From positions 305,799 through 369,798 of the forward strand of contig CAWEDI010000018.1 in NCBI GenBank assembly GCA_963807735.1: a stretch of DNA of 64,000 bases, in the 5' to 3' direction. Position numbers and translations under genes: made by a program. The notes under the pieces are model-generated. The model saw nothing but the letters and a program-made list of their open reading frames with translations, ran no database searches and was not told the origin of the DNA. The DNA is from Roseiarcus sp963807735. Lineage in GTDB: Bacteria > Pseudomonadota > Alphaproteobacteria > Rhizobiales > Beijerinckiaceae. This document shows, one piece after another, positions 18,219 through 26,750 of the stretch (positions are counted from its first letter, which is position 1; each line of letters starts with the position of its first letter).

Positions 18219-19886
18219 ATGAAATCGGACATCGAAATCGCGCGCGAATATACGCTCGCGCCGATCGAGACGATCGCCGCCAAACTCGGCGCGCCGGCAA
18301 GCGCCTTGCGTCCCTACGGCCGCACGATCGCCAAGCTCGACAGCGACTTCGTCGCCTCGTTGGAGGGCCGGCCCGAAGGCAAGCTCATCCTCGTCACCGC
18401 GATCAATCCGACGCCGGCCGGCGAAGGCAAGACCACGACGACCATCGGTCTCGGCGATGCGCTGAACCTGATCGGCAAGCGGACGGCGATCGCCTTGCGG
18501 GAACCGTCGCTCGGCCCCTGCTTCGGGCAAAAGGGCGGGGCGACGGGCGGCGGCCGGGCGCAGGTCGCGCCGATGGACGAGATCAACCTGCACTTCACCG
18601 GCGACTTTCACGCCATCTCGACCGCCCACAACCTGCTGTCGGCGATGCTCGACAACCACCTCTATTGGGGCAATGCGCTCGACATCGACACCCGCCGCAT
18701 CGCCTGGCGTCGCGCGCTCGACATGAACGATCGCGCGTTGCGCGAGATCACCGTCGGCCTCGGCGGCGTGCCGAACGGTTTCCCCCGCACCGATCGGTTC
18801 GACATCACCGTCGCCTCGGAGGTGATGGCGGTGTTCTGCCTCAGCGCCTCGCTCGCCGAACTCGAAGAGCGGCTCGGCCGCATCCTTGTCGCCGAGACCC
18901 GCGCCAAGACGCCGGTCTACGCTCGCGATCTGAAGGCGCCCGCGGCGATGACCGCGCTGCTGCTGCGCGCCTTGGAGCCCAATCTCGTGCAGACGCTGGA
19001 GGGCAGTCCGGCGCTGGTGCATGGCGGCCCGTTCGCCAACATCGCGCACGGCTGCAACTCGATCGTCGCCACCCGCGCGGCGCTGCGGCTGGCCGACTAC
19101 GTCGTGACCGAAGCTGGATTCGGCGCCGATCTCGGGGCGGAAAAGTTCTTCAATATCAAGTGCCGGCAAGCTGGACTTAAACCTTCTTGCGCGGTGGTCG
19201 TGGCGACCGTCCGGGCGCTCAAAATGAACGGCGGCGTCGCCAAAGCCGACCTCGCCGCGGAGAACCTCGAAGCGCTGCGCGGCGGCCTGCCGAACCTCGA
19301 GCGCCATGTCGAGAACATTCGAAAATTCGGGCTGGAGCCGATCGTGGCGATCAACCGCTTCGACAGCGACAGCGAGGCCGAGCTTGCCGGGGTGCGCGAC
19401 GCCATGCGCGCGCAGGGCGTGAACGCCGTCATCAACGAGAGCTGGGGCCTCGGCGCCGCCGGGGGCGTCGCGCTCGCCGAGGCGGTGATCGCCGAGATCG
19501 AGCGCGGCCGCGTCGACTTCCGGCCGCTCTACCCCGACGACATGCCGCTCCTCGACAAAATCAGGACCGTCGCCCGCGAAATCTATCGCGCCGACGACGT
19601 CGTCCCCGACGCCGGGGTGGTCGCGCGGCTCAAGCAATGGGAGCGGGAAGGCTATGGCGCGCTGCCGATCTGCGCCGCCAAAACCCAATACTCGTTCTCC
19701 GCCGATCCGACCGCGCTCGGCGCGCCGACGGGCTTCGTCATGCCGCTGCGCGAGGTGCGGTTGCGCGCCGGGGCGGGGTTCGTGGTGGCGATGATGGGCG
19801 AAATCAACACCATGCCGGGCCTACCGCGTACGCCGGCGGCGGAGCGGATTCGGGTGGAGAAGGGGCGGATCGAGGGGCTGTTCTGA
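18219..19886 (+). CDS. fhs: Formate-tetrahydrofolate ligase
   Basis: A 555-residue protein, the expected length for FTHFS. It makes 10-formyl-tetrahydrofolate from formate, ATP and tetrahydrofolate in the cytoplasm. The phosphate-binding loop is PTPAGEGKTTTTIG near residue 65. Other family landmarks are EPSLGPCFGQKGGATGGGRAQV-type residues, VHGGPFANIAHGCNS, ADYVVTEAGFGADLGAEKF, and the C-terminal MMGEINTMPGLP. Start ATG at 18219 has GGTGAGG seven bases upstream; an upstream in-frame ATG at 18159 adds an unconserved leader. It stands alone here. In methylotrophic alphaproteobacteria this enzyme links formate to assimilation, but many other bacteria also have it. Confidence 0.97.
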   Translation: MKSDIEIAREYTLAPIETIAAKLGAPASALRPYGRTIAKLDSDFVASLEGRPEGKLILVTAINPTPAGEGKTTTTIGLGDALNLIGKRTAIALREPSLGPCFGQKGGATGGGRAQVAPMDEINLHFTGDFHAISTAHNLLSAMLDNHLYWGNALDIDTRRIAWRRALDMNDRALREITVGLGGVPNGFPRTDRFDITVASEVMAVFCLSASLAELEERLGRILVAETRAKTPVYARDLKAPAAMTALLLRALEPNLVQTLEGSPALVHGGPFANIAHGCNSIVATRAALRLADYVVTEAGFGADLGAEKFFNIKCRQAGLKPSCAVVVATVRALKMNGGVAKADLAAENLEALRGGLPNLERHVENIRKFGLEPIVAINRFDSDSEAELAGVRDAMRAQGVNAVINESWGLGAAGGVALAEAVIAEIERGRVDFRPLYPDDMPLLDKIRTVAREIYRADDVVPDAGVVARLKQWEREGYGALPICAAKTQYSFSADPTALGAPTGFVMPLREVRLRAGAGFVVAMMGEINTMPGLPRTPAAERIRVEKGRIEGLF

Positions 19887-20063
19887 AGGGGAGTTAGCGG
19901 GAGGCGCACGTCTCGACGCTTCGTTTGGGAGCTTGACCCCCACGCCCCTCGATTTAACGAACCCTAGGGTGGGTATTGCGCGACGTCTCGGCGTCTCGCC
20001 CGCGACTTGCCCGCAGCAAGGACGGCGCACGCCCCCAGAATTGATTTTTGGCCTTGCTGAGGC

Positions 20064-20079
20064 GTACCACAATTGGTAC
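20064..20079. promoter_or_regulatory. Inverted repeat upstream of the toxin-antitoxin pair
   Basis: GTACCA-CAAT-TGGTAC, a perfect 6-base inverted repeat with a 4-base spacer, ends 13 bases before the toxin ATG. Toxin-antitoxin operons are usually repressed by their own antitoxin bound to such a site, so this is a reasonable candidate operator. Confidence 0.6.
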
Positions 20080-20092
20080 CATATGCAGGTGA

Positions 20093-20446
20093 ATGACCGC
20101 ACGGCTGAAACCTATAACTTTGGTGTTCTGGAAATCCGCCGCTGGTCGCGAGCCGGTGCGGGACTGGTTGAACGAGTTGCCGCGCGAGGATCAACGGATC
20201 ATCGGACGCGACATCGCCAAGGTGCAATTCGGCTGGCCTATCGGCCTTCCCGTGTGCCGCCCACTCGGAAATGGCCTTTGGGAAGTGCGTTCGTCGTTGC
20301 CGAGCCGCCGCGAGGCGCGCGTGCTGTTCGGCTTCCACGACGGCATGCTGATCGCGCTGACTGCCTTCATCAAGAAGACGCAGGTGACGTCCGCCGGTGA
20401 GATAGCTTTGGCGCAACAGCGATTGAAGGAGGCAGCGGAATTATGA
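20093..20446 (+). CDS. RelE/HigB-type toxin (phage Gp49-like family)
   Basis: A 117-residue protein of the Gp49-like/HigB toxin family, which are ribosome-dependent mRNA interferases. Visible features are the start LVFWKSAAGREPVRDWLNEL, the basic middle (GLPVCRPLGNGLWEVRSSLPS) and the C-terminal VLFGFHDGMLIALTAFIKKTQ, all typical of the family. The stop overlaps the antitoxin start by four bases (ATGA), so translation is coupled, toxin first as in higBA. Ribosome site CAGGTGA precedes the ATG. Activity is inferred. Confidence 0.88.
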   Translation: MTARLKPITLVFWKSAAGREPVRDWLNELPREDQRIIGRDIAKVQFGWPIGLPVCRPLGNGLWEVRSSLPSRREARVLFGFHDGMLIALTAFIKKTQVTSAGEIALAQQRLKEAAEL

Positions 20447-20730
20447 CCAAAAAGAACCCGCATATCGGCTCGACGTTCGAGAGCTGGCTTGACGAAAAGG
20501 GCATCCGCGAGGAGGTGACGGCCGCCGCCGTCAAGAGCGTCATCGCCGACCAGATCGCCGCCGCTATGAAAGATCGTGGCCTGACCAAGTCGCGCATGGC
20601 CGAGCTGATGCACACCAGCCGCGCCCAGCTCGACCGTTTGCTTGATCCTTCGAGCGGCGGGGTAACGCTTGAAACCTTGATGACGGCGGCCCGTGCGGTC
20701 GGACGCGAGCTGCGTCTCGAAATTATTTGA
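20443..20730 (+). CDS. XRE-family antitoxin
   Basis: A 95-residue helix-turn-helix protein partnered with the upstream toxin. The Cro/C1-type HTH spans about residues 35-90: QIAAAMKDRGLTKSRMAELM, then HTSRAQLDRLLDPSSGGVTL. The N-terminal ~30 residues probably contact the toxin. It should neutralise the toxin and repress the operon by binding the inverted repeat at 20064-20079. Confidence 0.88.
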   Translation: MTKKNPHIGSTFESWLDEKGIREEVTAAAVKSVIADQIAAAMKDRGLTKSRMAELMHTSRAQLDRLLDPSSGGVTLETLMTAARAVGRELRLEII

Positions 20731-20849
20731 GTCGAGCGAGCCGCAACCATGTTTTTTGCGCCGCGAGCCAGCACGTCATGAAATCAGCCGCATAAGTAGG
20801 CGGCCCCCGGCCCGAATCCCGCCTCCCGCCGAGCCACAGCCTCGCCCCC

Positions 20850-21696
20850 TCACCCCCGCTCCCGCCGGTTCAAAAACGCCAGCCGCTCGAACAGATGCAC
20901 GTCCTGCTCGTTCTTCAGCAGCGCGCCATGCAGCGGCGGGATCAGCTTGCGCGGGTCGCGCTCGCGCAGCGTCTCGGCGTCAGATGTCCTCGCTGACCAG
21001 CAGCTTGATCCAGTCGAGCAGCTCCGACGTCGTCGGCTTCTTCTTCAGGCCCGGCGTCTCGCGCACGGCGAAGAACTGGCGCAGCGCCTCCTCGATCAGC
21101 CGCGGCTTCAGGCCGGGGTAATGCGAATCGACGATCCGCTGCATCGTCTCGGTGTCGGGAAAGCGGATATAGTGGAAGAAACAGCGGCGCAGGAACGCGT
21201 CCGGCAGCTCCTTCTCGTTGTTGGAGGTGATGACGACGATCGGCCGCCGCTCGGCCTTCACCGTCTCGCCGGTCTCGTAGACGTGGAACTCCATGCGGTC
21301 GAGCTCCAGCAGCAGATCATTGGGGAACTCGATGTCGGCCTTGTCGATCTCGTCGATCAGCAGCACCGGCCGGCTATCGTGGGTGAACGCCTCCCACAGC
21401 TTGCCGCGCCGGATGTAGTTGCGGATGTCGGAGACGCGCGCGTCGCCGAGCTGGCTGTCGCGCAGTCGCGACACCGCGTCGTACTCGTACAGGCCCTGCT
21501 GGGCGCGCGTGGTCGATTTGATGTGCCAGGCGATCAGCGGCGCGCCGAGCGCGTCCGCGATTTCGTGCGCGAGCAGGGTCTTGCCGGTGCCGGGCTCGCC
21601 CTTGATGAGCAGCGGGCGCTCGAGCGCGATGGCCGCGTTGACGGCGGTTTTGAGTTCTTCGCTGGCGATATAGCTGGCGGTGCCGGAAAAGCGCAT
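20850..21696 (-). pseudogene. MoxR-family AAA ATPase, frameshifted near its C-terminus
   Basis: A CoxD/MoxR-type ATPase of about 281 residues when repaired. Walker A is GEPGTGKT near residue 35, Walker B is VLLIDEIDKAD, and sensor 1 is VVITSNNEKELPDAFLRRC. As read, translation stops at 20980 (SEDI-stop). Dropping the single base at 20982 restores DAETLRERDPRKLIPPLHG and onward to a stop at 20850, which is how relatives end. The break is therefore a one-base insertion, either a sequence error or a recent lesion. Family members act as chaperones with a VWA-domain (CoxE) partner; none is adjacent here, since the downstream neighbour is the convergent toxin-antitoxin pair. Confidence 0.88.
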
Positions 21697-21745
21697 GAAC
21701 GTCCTCAGGTTGCGAGAACGTTCATTGCGCCTTTCGCTTTGCGGA

Positions 21746-22192
21746 TCAACCCTGCGGGGCGTGCGGCGGCTCGGCCGGGCTTTCAGGGCGCGGCGGCGGT
21801 CGCCGGTTGGCCATGAAGGCGTCGAATTCGGCGCGATCCTTGGCGATACGCAGCTGGTCGAGGAAATCCTTGAACTCGCGCTGCTCGTCTTCGAGCCGCT
21901 TCAGCGTCTCGGCGCGATAGTCGTCAAAGGCCGCGTTGCCGCTGGTCGAGGGCCTGAACCAGGCGCCTTGCGGCGCGAAACGCTCCATGCGGCCGCGAAC
22001 GCGCTCCACCTTCTCCTGGGCGCGCGCCATCTTGCGCTCCCAACGCTGCATTCCATGGCTTCCGTCGAACATGGATCCTTCTCCTGCGCAAATCTGTCGC
22101 CAACGCCGCCGCCGGATGAGCATGAAGGCGAGCATGGCGAGGCCGACAGGCCACCACCACATGAAACCGAGAACCATCAGGACGATATGCAT
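21746..22192 (-). CDS. DUF2852 small membrane protein
   Basis: A 148-residue protein starting MHIVLMVLGFMWWWPVGLAM. The first ~27 residues are one hydrophobic span with a WWW motif, then a basic RRRRWR stop-transfer. The rest is soluble: a coiled-coil region (KMARAQEKVERVRGRMERF), then FDDYRAETLKRLEDEQREFKDFL and a Pro-rich end. This matches DUF2852, common in Hyphomicrobiales and of unknown function. ATG at 22192 has AGAGAGG upstream; a longer start at 22273 would run through the operator-like repeat at 22221-22239. It lies 86 bases downstream of the TetR gene on the same strand. Confidence 0.85.
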   Translation of the reverse strand: MHIVLMVLGFMWWWPVGLAMLAFMLIRRRRWRQICAGEGSMFDGSHGMQRWERKMARAQEKVERVRGRMERFAPQGAWFRPSTSGNAAFDDYRAETLKRLEDEQREFKDFLDQLRIAKDRAEFDAFMANRRPPPRPESPAEPPHAPQG

Positions 22193-22220
22193 GGCGACCT
22201 CTCTGTGCCCTTCGTCGTGA

Positions 22221-22239
22221 ATGTAATAAACATTTACAT
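22221..22239. promoter_or_regulatory. Inverted repeat upstream of the DUF2852 gene
   Basis: ATGTAA-TAAACAT-TTACAT lies about 30 bases upstream of the DUF2852 start. It shares the ATGTAA half-site with the repeat over the TetR start at 22901-22924, so both could be operators of that regulator. Confidence 0.5.
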
Positions 22240-22278
22240 ACGGTCGCGCCGCTGTCAAGCTACATAAGCGCAACCTTT

Positions 22279-22902
22279 CTAAGGCGCGCCGAGCCCGCGG
22301 AAATAGACCAGCGTCTGCGCCTCCAGCAGCTCGGCCGGCGTCATCGGCAAGGCCCGGTGCCCGCCGTCGCCGCGCCCGAACAGCGACGCGACGCCGTGCG
22401 CCATCGCCCAGATGTGCAGCGCCACCATCAGGGTCGGCGGGCAGCCGGCGGCGGGCAGGGTGGCGCAGAGTTTTTCGGCCGCGCCGCGCAGGACGGAGAA
22501 GGCGCGGTCGCTCGCGTCGCGCAATTGCGGCGTGGCGCCGATCGGGATGCCGGTCTCGAACATCGCCGCGTAGTAGGCGGGCTGAGTGCGCGCGAATTCG
22601 AGATAAGCCTTGCCGAGGCGGTCGAGCGCGGCGAATCCGTCGGGACGCCCGCCATCCCAGGCGCGCGAAAGCGCCGCCTCAAACTGCTCGAACCCTTGCA
22701 GCGCCACGCTCGCCATCAACTCGTCGCGGTCGCGGAAATGCCGGTAGGGCGCGGCCGGGCTGACCCCGGCGAAGCGCGCCGCCTCGGCGAACGTGAACCC
22801 CGCCGGCCCCTTCTTGGCGATCAGTTCGAGCGCGGCGCGGATCAGCGCTTCGCGCAAGTTGCCGTGATGATAGCCGCGCGGCTCGTCCTTGCTCCAGCTC
22901 AT
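22279..22902 (-). CDS. TetR/AcrR-family regulator (WHG-domain type)
   Basis: A 207-residue one-component repressor. The HTH lies at about 18-60 (LIRAALELIAKKGPAGFTFAEAARFAGVSPAAPYRHFRDRDEL). The ligand-binding half begins ALDRLGKAYLEFARTQPAYYAAMFETG, typical of the WHG C-terminal domain. The start codon sits inside a 24-base inverted repeat (22901-22924), which suggests autoregulation. The downstream DUF2852 gene carries a related half-site, so it is a likely target. Ligand unknown. Confidence 0.92.
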   Translation of the reverse strand: MSWSKDEPRGYHHGNLREALIRAALELIAKKGPAGFTFAEAARFAGVSPAAPYRHFRDRDELMASVALQGFEQFEAALSRAWDGGRPDGFAALDRLGKAYLEFARTQPAYYAAMFETGIPIGATPQLRDASDRAFSVLRGAAEKLCATLPAAGCPPTLMVALHIWAMAHGVASLFGRGDGGHRALPMTPAELLEAQTLVYFRGLGAP

Positions 22903-22924
22903 GTGATATGTCTTTACATCACAT
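22901..22924. promoter_or_regulatory. TetR operator candidate overlapping the regulator's start codon
   Basis: ATGTGAT-N10-ATCACAT, perfect 7-base arms, covers the ATG (22902-22900) and the bases just upstream. Position and symmetry fit autorepression by the TetR protein. Confidence 0.6.
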
Positions 22925-22951
22925 CGGCGCGGGCGTCGACGCGCGCCGCGC

Positions 22952-25453
22952 TCAGCTCATCGCGCCCTTCACCGTCTCGATCAGCTGCTTCAGCGTGAAC
23001 GGCTTCGGCAAGAACTGGAATTCGAGCCCCTCGGGCAGATTTCGCGCGAAGGCGTCGTCGGCGTAGCCCGAGACGAACACGACTTTCGCCATCACGCCGC
23101 GCTTGCGCAACTCCATCAACATCGTCGGCCCGTCCATCTCCGGCATGATGACGTCGGAGACGATCAGGTCGATCTCGCCCTGCGCCTCCTCGACCACGCG
23201 TAACGCGTCGGCGCCGGTCTCCGCCTCCATCACCGTATAGCCGCGAGAAATCAGCGCGCGCGAGGCGAAGGCGCGCACCGCCTCCTCGTCCTCGACGAGC
23301 AGGATCGCGCCGCGTCCGGTCAGATCCGCGGCGGGCTTCGCTTCGATCTTCTTCTGGACCTCGACCACCGGCTCGGGAATGTGGCGCGGCAGCAGGATGC
23401 GGAAGATCGCGCCTTCGCCCTGCTCGCTGACGCAGAAAACGTAACCGCCGGTCTGCTTGACGATGCCATAGACCATCGACAGGCCGAGACCCGTGCCCTT
23501 GCCGACTTCCTTGGTGGTGAAGAACGGCTCGAAAATCTTGTCGCGAACGTCCGGCGGGACGCCGTGCCCGGTGTCCTGCACCTCGACCAGCACGTATTCG
23601 GCGGGCGTCAGCATTTTCTCGCCGAGGTTCGCGCAATCCTCGACGCCGACGTTGCGGGTGCGCAGCGTGATGCGGCCGCCCTCGCTCATCGCGTCGCGCG
23701 CGTTGACGACGAGATTGACCACCACCTGCTCGAACTGGTTGAGGTCGGCCTTGACCAGCCAAAGGTCGCGGCCGTGCGCGACCTCGAGTTCGACCTTCTC
23801 GCCGACCAGCCGGCGCAGCATCATCTGCAATTCCGACAGTACGTCGGCAAGTTGCAACACCTGCGGACGCAGCGTCTGGCGGCGCGAGAAGGCGAGCAAC
23901 TGTCGGACCAGGCCCGCCGCGCGATTGGCGTTCTGGCGGATCTGCATGATGTCCTGGAACGACGGATCGGTCGGCCGGTGGTTGACCAGCAGCAGGTCGG
24001 AATAGCCGATGATCGCGGTCAGCACGTTGTTGAAATCATGCGCGATGCCGCCGGCGAGCTGGCCGATCGCCTGCATCTTCTGGCTTTGCGCGAAATTCTC
24101 CTGCAGGGTCTTCTGCTCGGTCGTGTCGAGCGCGATGACGCTGACGCCGGCGCCTTCGGCGCCCCGGGATTCCGCTGCGGAGACGAAGAAGCGCACGGCG
24201 CGCTCGCCCTTGCCCTCGACGCTCGCGTCGACGGGCGGGATGTCGGCCTTGCCCTCGGCGGCGGCGGCGATCGCCGCGCGCAGCGCCGGATGATCGCGCT
24301 CGGCGATGGCGCTGAACAGCGTCGCCTGGCCGCCCTTGATCGCCGCCGGCGCGAGCCGCGCGAAGGCGCCGTTGGCGCGCCGGACCGCGCCTTCGGAAGT
24401 CACCGAGGCGAGCGGCAACGGCGTTGCGTTGAACAGCCGCGAGAATCGCGCCTCCGCCGCCTCGCCGCCGTCCTCGCGCGGCGTCTCCGCGTTCGCCTCC
24501 AGCACCAGGGTGCGCGACGGGGCGGCGGCGCCGTCGGCCCCGAAAGAGACGCGATGGATGAGCCGGGCCGGTTTCGAGACGCCGTGGCGGCGCTTGAGAT
24601 CGACCGCCATGTCGAGCGTCTTCACCTCGCCGGGCGCGCCGGCGACCACGTCCAGCAACGCCGCGCCGTCGGCGGCGACGATGTCGGAAAGCGACATCTG
24701 GCCGGGCGTGAACTCGGCGATGTCGTAGTCGAGCCAGGTGGCGAGCGTCGCGTTCATGTAGGCGATCGCCCCGTCCGCTTCGGCTGAGAAGAAGCCCGCC
24801 GGCGCGTGGTCGAGGTAGTCGATCGCGTGCTGGAGGTCCTGAAAGAAGGTCTCGTGGCGGTCGCGCTCGTGCGTGATGTCGCTGACCGTCCATAGCGACG
24901 TCTGGCCGTGCGCCGGGCCGGCGAGCGGGCGCACCCGCACGCGATACCACGCCGCTTCGCCCTGGCCGGCGAGCGGCGGCGACAGGCGCAACTCCTCGAC
25001 CGCCGTCCCGCCGGTGCGCGCCGCCTGCGATAGCCGGTAGATCGCCTCGGCCGTCTCCGGCGCGCCGGCGAACAGCCGCTCGACGCTGCGCGCGTCGCCA
25101 GTCCGGCCGCCGGACAGCGTGCGATAGGCCTCATTGGCGTAGAGCACGCGGCTCGACCCCGACGTGACGGCCATGCCTTCTTCGCTGGTCTCTGCGATGG
25201 CGCGCGCCAGATCGAATTCGCTCGACCGGCCCATGACGCGGACGAGCCCGAACGCGTAACTCAGGATGCCGAACGCGCCGATGACGGCCAAAGCGGCGTA
25301 GGTGAAGGAATTGGCCCGGCGGCCGAATTCCGCCGGCCCGAACACCAGCGTCGCCGCCGAGACGACCACGGCGATCAGCATCAGCGCCATCAGGCCCGGG
25401 CGGGCGATCCGCTCGAGGCCCTTGCCAGCCGGCGTCGTGGACAGGGACGTCAT
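22952..25453 (-). CDS. cckA: Hybrid histidine kinase CckA
   Basis: A hybrid kinase of 833 residues from the chosen ATG. Two membrane spans lie in the first ~80 residues (LMALMLIAVVVSAATLVFG; YAALAVIGAFGILSYAFGLV), then PAS-like regions. The kinase core has H-box GGIAHDFNNVLTAIIGYSDL, N-box NLVVNARDAM, DTGHGVPPDV and GTGLGLSMVYGIVKQ. A receiver domain ends the protein (phospho-acceptor in LIVSDVIMPEMDG). This arrangement and the GGIAHDFNN box are those of CckA, which feeds phosphate through ChpT to CtrA and CpdR. Other starts up to 25549 are possible. The fliO-like gene diverges from it and dksA lies nearby. Confidence 0.92.
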   Translation of the reverse strand: MTSLSTTPAGKGLERIARPGLMALMLIAVVVSAATLVFGPAEFGRRANSFTYAALAVIGAFGILSYAFGLVRVMGRSSEFDLARAIAETSEEGMAVTSGSSRVLYANEAYRTLSGGRTGDARSVERLFAGAPETAEAIYRLSQAARTGGTAVEELRLSPPLAGQGEAAWYRVRVRPLAGPAHGQTSLWTVSDITHERDRHETFFQDLQHAIDYLDHAPAGFFSAEADGAIAYMNATLATWLDYDIAEFTPGQMSLSDIVAADGAALLDVVAGAPGEVKTLDMAVDLKRRHGVSKPARLIHRVSFGADGAAAPSRTLVLEANAETPREDGGEAAEARFSRLFNATPLPLASVTSEGAVRRANGAFARLAPAAIKGGQATLFSAIAERDHPALRAAIAAAAEGKADIPPVDASVEGKGERAVRFFVSAAESRGAEGAGVSVIALDTTEQKTLQENFAQSQKMQAIGQLAGGIAHDFNNVLTAIIGYSDLLLVNHRPTDPSFQDIMQIRQNANRAAGLVRQLLAFSRRQTLRPQVLQLADVLSELQMMLRRLVGEKVELEVAHGRDLWLVKADLNQFEQVVVNLVVNARDAMSEGGRITLRTRNVGVEDCANLGEKMLTPAEYVLVEVQDTGHGVPPDVRDKIFEPFFTTKEVGKGTGLGLSMVYGIVKQTGGYVFCVSEQGEGAIFRILLPRHIPEPVVEVQKKIEAKPAADLTGRGAILLVEDEEAVRAFASRALISRGYTVMEAETGADALRVVEEAQGEIDLIVSDVIMPEMDGPTMLMELRKRGVMAKVVFVSGYADDAFARNLPEGLEFQFLPKPFTLKQLIETVKGAMS

Positions 25454-25694
25454 GCGCGCTGTTCGCCTTTGCTGCCCGCGCGGAGGCGCGGTCCGGGAAC
25501 CCCGATTCTCGTCCCGCGCGAGCATGCGTCGGCGCGTGGGGAATGGCAATATTTTGCTGGCGGCGCCGCCGCGCCGTATTTTCGTTGACTGTTCTCGATA
25601 ATCTCAGGTTTTCATGCCGCGTTCGATTTGATACCAACGTGTCAAGGTCTTCGCTTTCGATGCGGAACTTCGAACATGGCGCAGCGAAGGAGAA

Positions 25695-25710
25695 CCGTTT
25701 CCGGAAACGG
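25695..25710. promoter_or_regulatory. Perfect 16-base palindrome upstream of the FliO-like gene
   Basis: CCGTTTCC-GGAAACGG is exactly self-complementary and ends 25 bases before the ATG at 25736, in the divergent region between cckA and the FliO-like gene. It could be a dimer-binding site; no regulator is assigned. Confidence 0.4.
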
Positions 25711-25735
25711 CGAAGCGGTGGTCAAGGCGTGATTA

Positions 25736-26740
25736 ATGTTTCAGTCGTTAAGTAACCTCCTGTCGGGCGACAGCCGCGCGCCGCAGTATTTGGTTGGCGC
25801 GCTCGCTTTTCTTGTTATCCTCGTCGTCCTTTACGGCCTTTACCGCCTGTTGTTCGCGCATCGTTTGCGCGCGCCCGGCGCGTCGCGCGCCCGGGCGCCG
25901 AGACTGGGCGTCGTCGATGTCTTCGGTCTTGACGGACAACGTCAGCTCGTCATCGTAAGACGCGACAATGTCGAGCATTTGGTGATGATCGGAGGGCCGA
26001 ACGACCTCGTCATCGAATCGCAGATCGTCCGCAACGCGAGCAACGGCGTACGCGAACCCGCTAAGCTCCCGGCCGAGCCGATGGCCGAACCGCCGGCGGC
26101 GCCGCCGCCCCCGCGGCCGGTGGCGCCCGCGCCTCTGCCGCCCCGTCGCAACCCGCTGCGCCCGGCGCAGCCGGCGGCGGAAGCGCCGCCCGTCTCCACC
26201 CCGGCGCCGGAGGAGACTTCGATCGCGGCGCCCGTCGTCGCTCCCGAGCCGCCTCCGCTTCCGGCGGAAGTGCGCGCCCGGGTCACCCAGACTTCACGCG
26301 CCGAGCTCGTCCCCCCTAAGCCGCCCGCGGAGCCCCCGCCGCCGCTCGCCAAGCCCGCGGAGGTCGCCGCCACGCCGGAGCCCGCCATGAAGCCGGCGGC
26401 CGAGACGCCGCCGCCGCGAAAACCGCTCGCGCCGCCGCGGCCGGTTCCGCCGGGACCGCGCCCGACGCTACCCTCGCCGATCACGCCGCTGCGCCCGCGC
26501 CCGCTTCCCGACGCCGCCGCCAAGCCGCCGGCGGAGCCGAAGCCCGCGGACGGCCCGGCCGCGAAAATACCCGACGTCATCATCACCCCGCCGCCGTCCG
26601 CCTCCGGCGGTCCGCCAGCGGTTGCGACCCCGCCTTCGTCTTCAGCGGAAAGGCCGGCGCGTCCTCGCAAGGACGACACCTTCTACGATCTCGAATCTCT
26701 GGAGGCGGAGATGGCCCGCCTGCTCGGCCGCGACGGTTGA
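25736..26740 (+). CDS. FliO-like domain protein with long proline-rich tail
   Basis: A 334-residue protein. One membrane helix lies at about 19-41 (YLVGALAFLVILVVLYGLYR). A compact FliO-like domain follows at about 55-100 (RLGVVDVFGLDGQRQLVIVRRDNVEHLVMIGG). Then come ~200 residues of Pro/Ala-rich low complexity with repeated PPPP, PAEP and PPPR runs, and a short acidic-hydrophobic end (DTFYDLESLEAEMARLLG). No flagellar genes lie near, so this is probably the housekeeping FliO-like protein that sits by cckA/dksA in Hyphomicrobiales rather than the secretion-gate protein. Function unknown. Confidence 0.82.
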   Translation: MFQSLSNLLSGDSRAPQYLVGALAFLVILVVLYGLYRLLFAHRLRAPGASRARAPRLGVVDVFGLDGQRQLVIVRRDNVEHLVMIGGPNDLVIESQIVRNASNGVREPAKLPAEPMAEPPAAPPPPRPVAPAPLPPRRNPLRPAQPAAEAPPVSTPAPEETSIAAPVVAPEPPPLPAEVRARVTQTSRAELVPPKPPAEPPPPLAKPAEVAATPEPAMKPAAETPPPRKPLAPPRPVPPGPRPTLPSPITPLRPRPLPDAAAKPPAEPKPADGPAAKIPDVIITPPPSASGGPPAVATPPSSSAERPARPRKDDTFYDLESLEAEMARLLGRDG

Positions 26741-26750
26741 ACGGAAGCGA

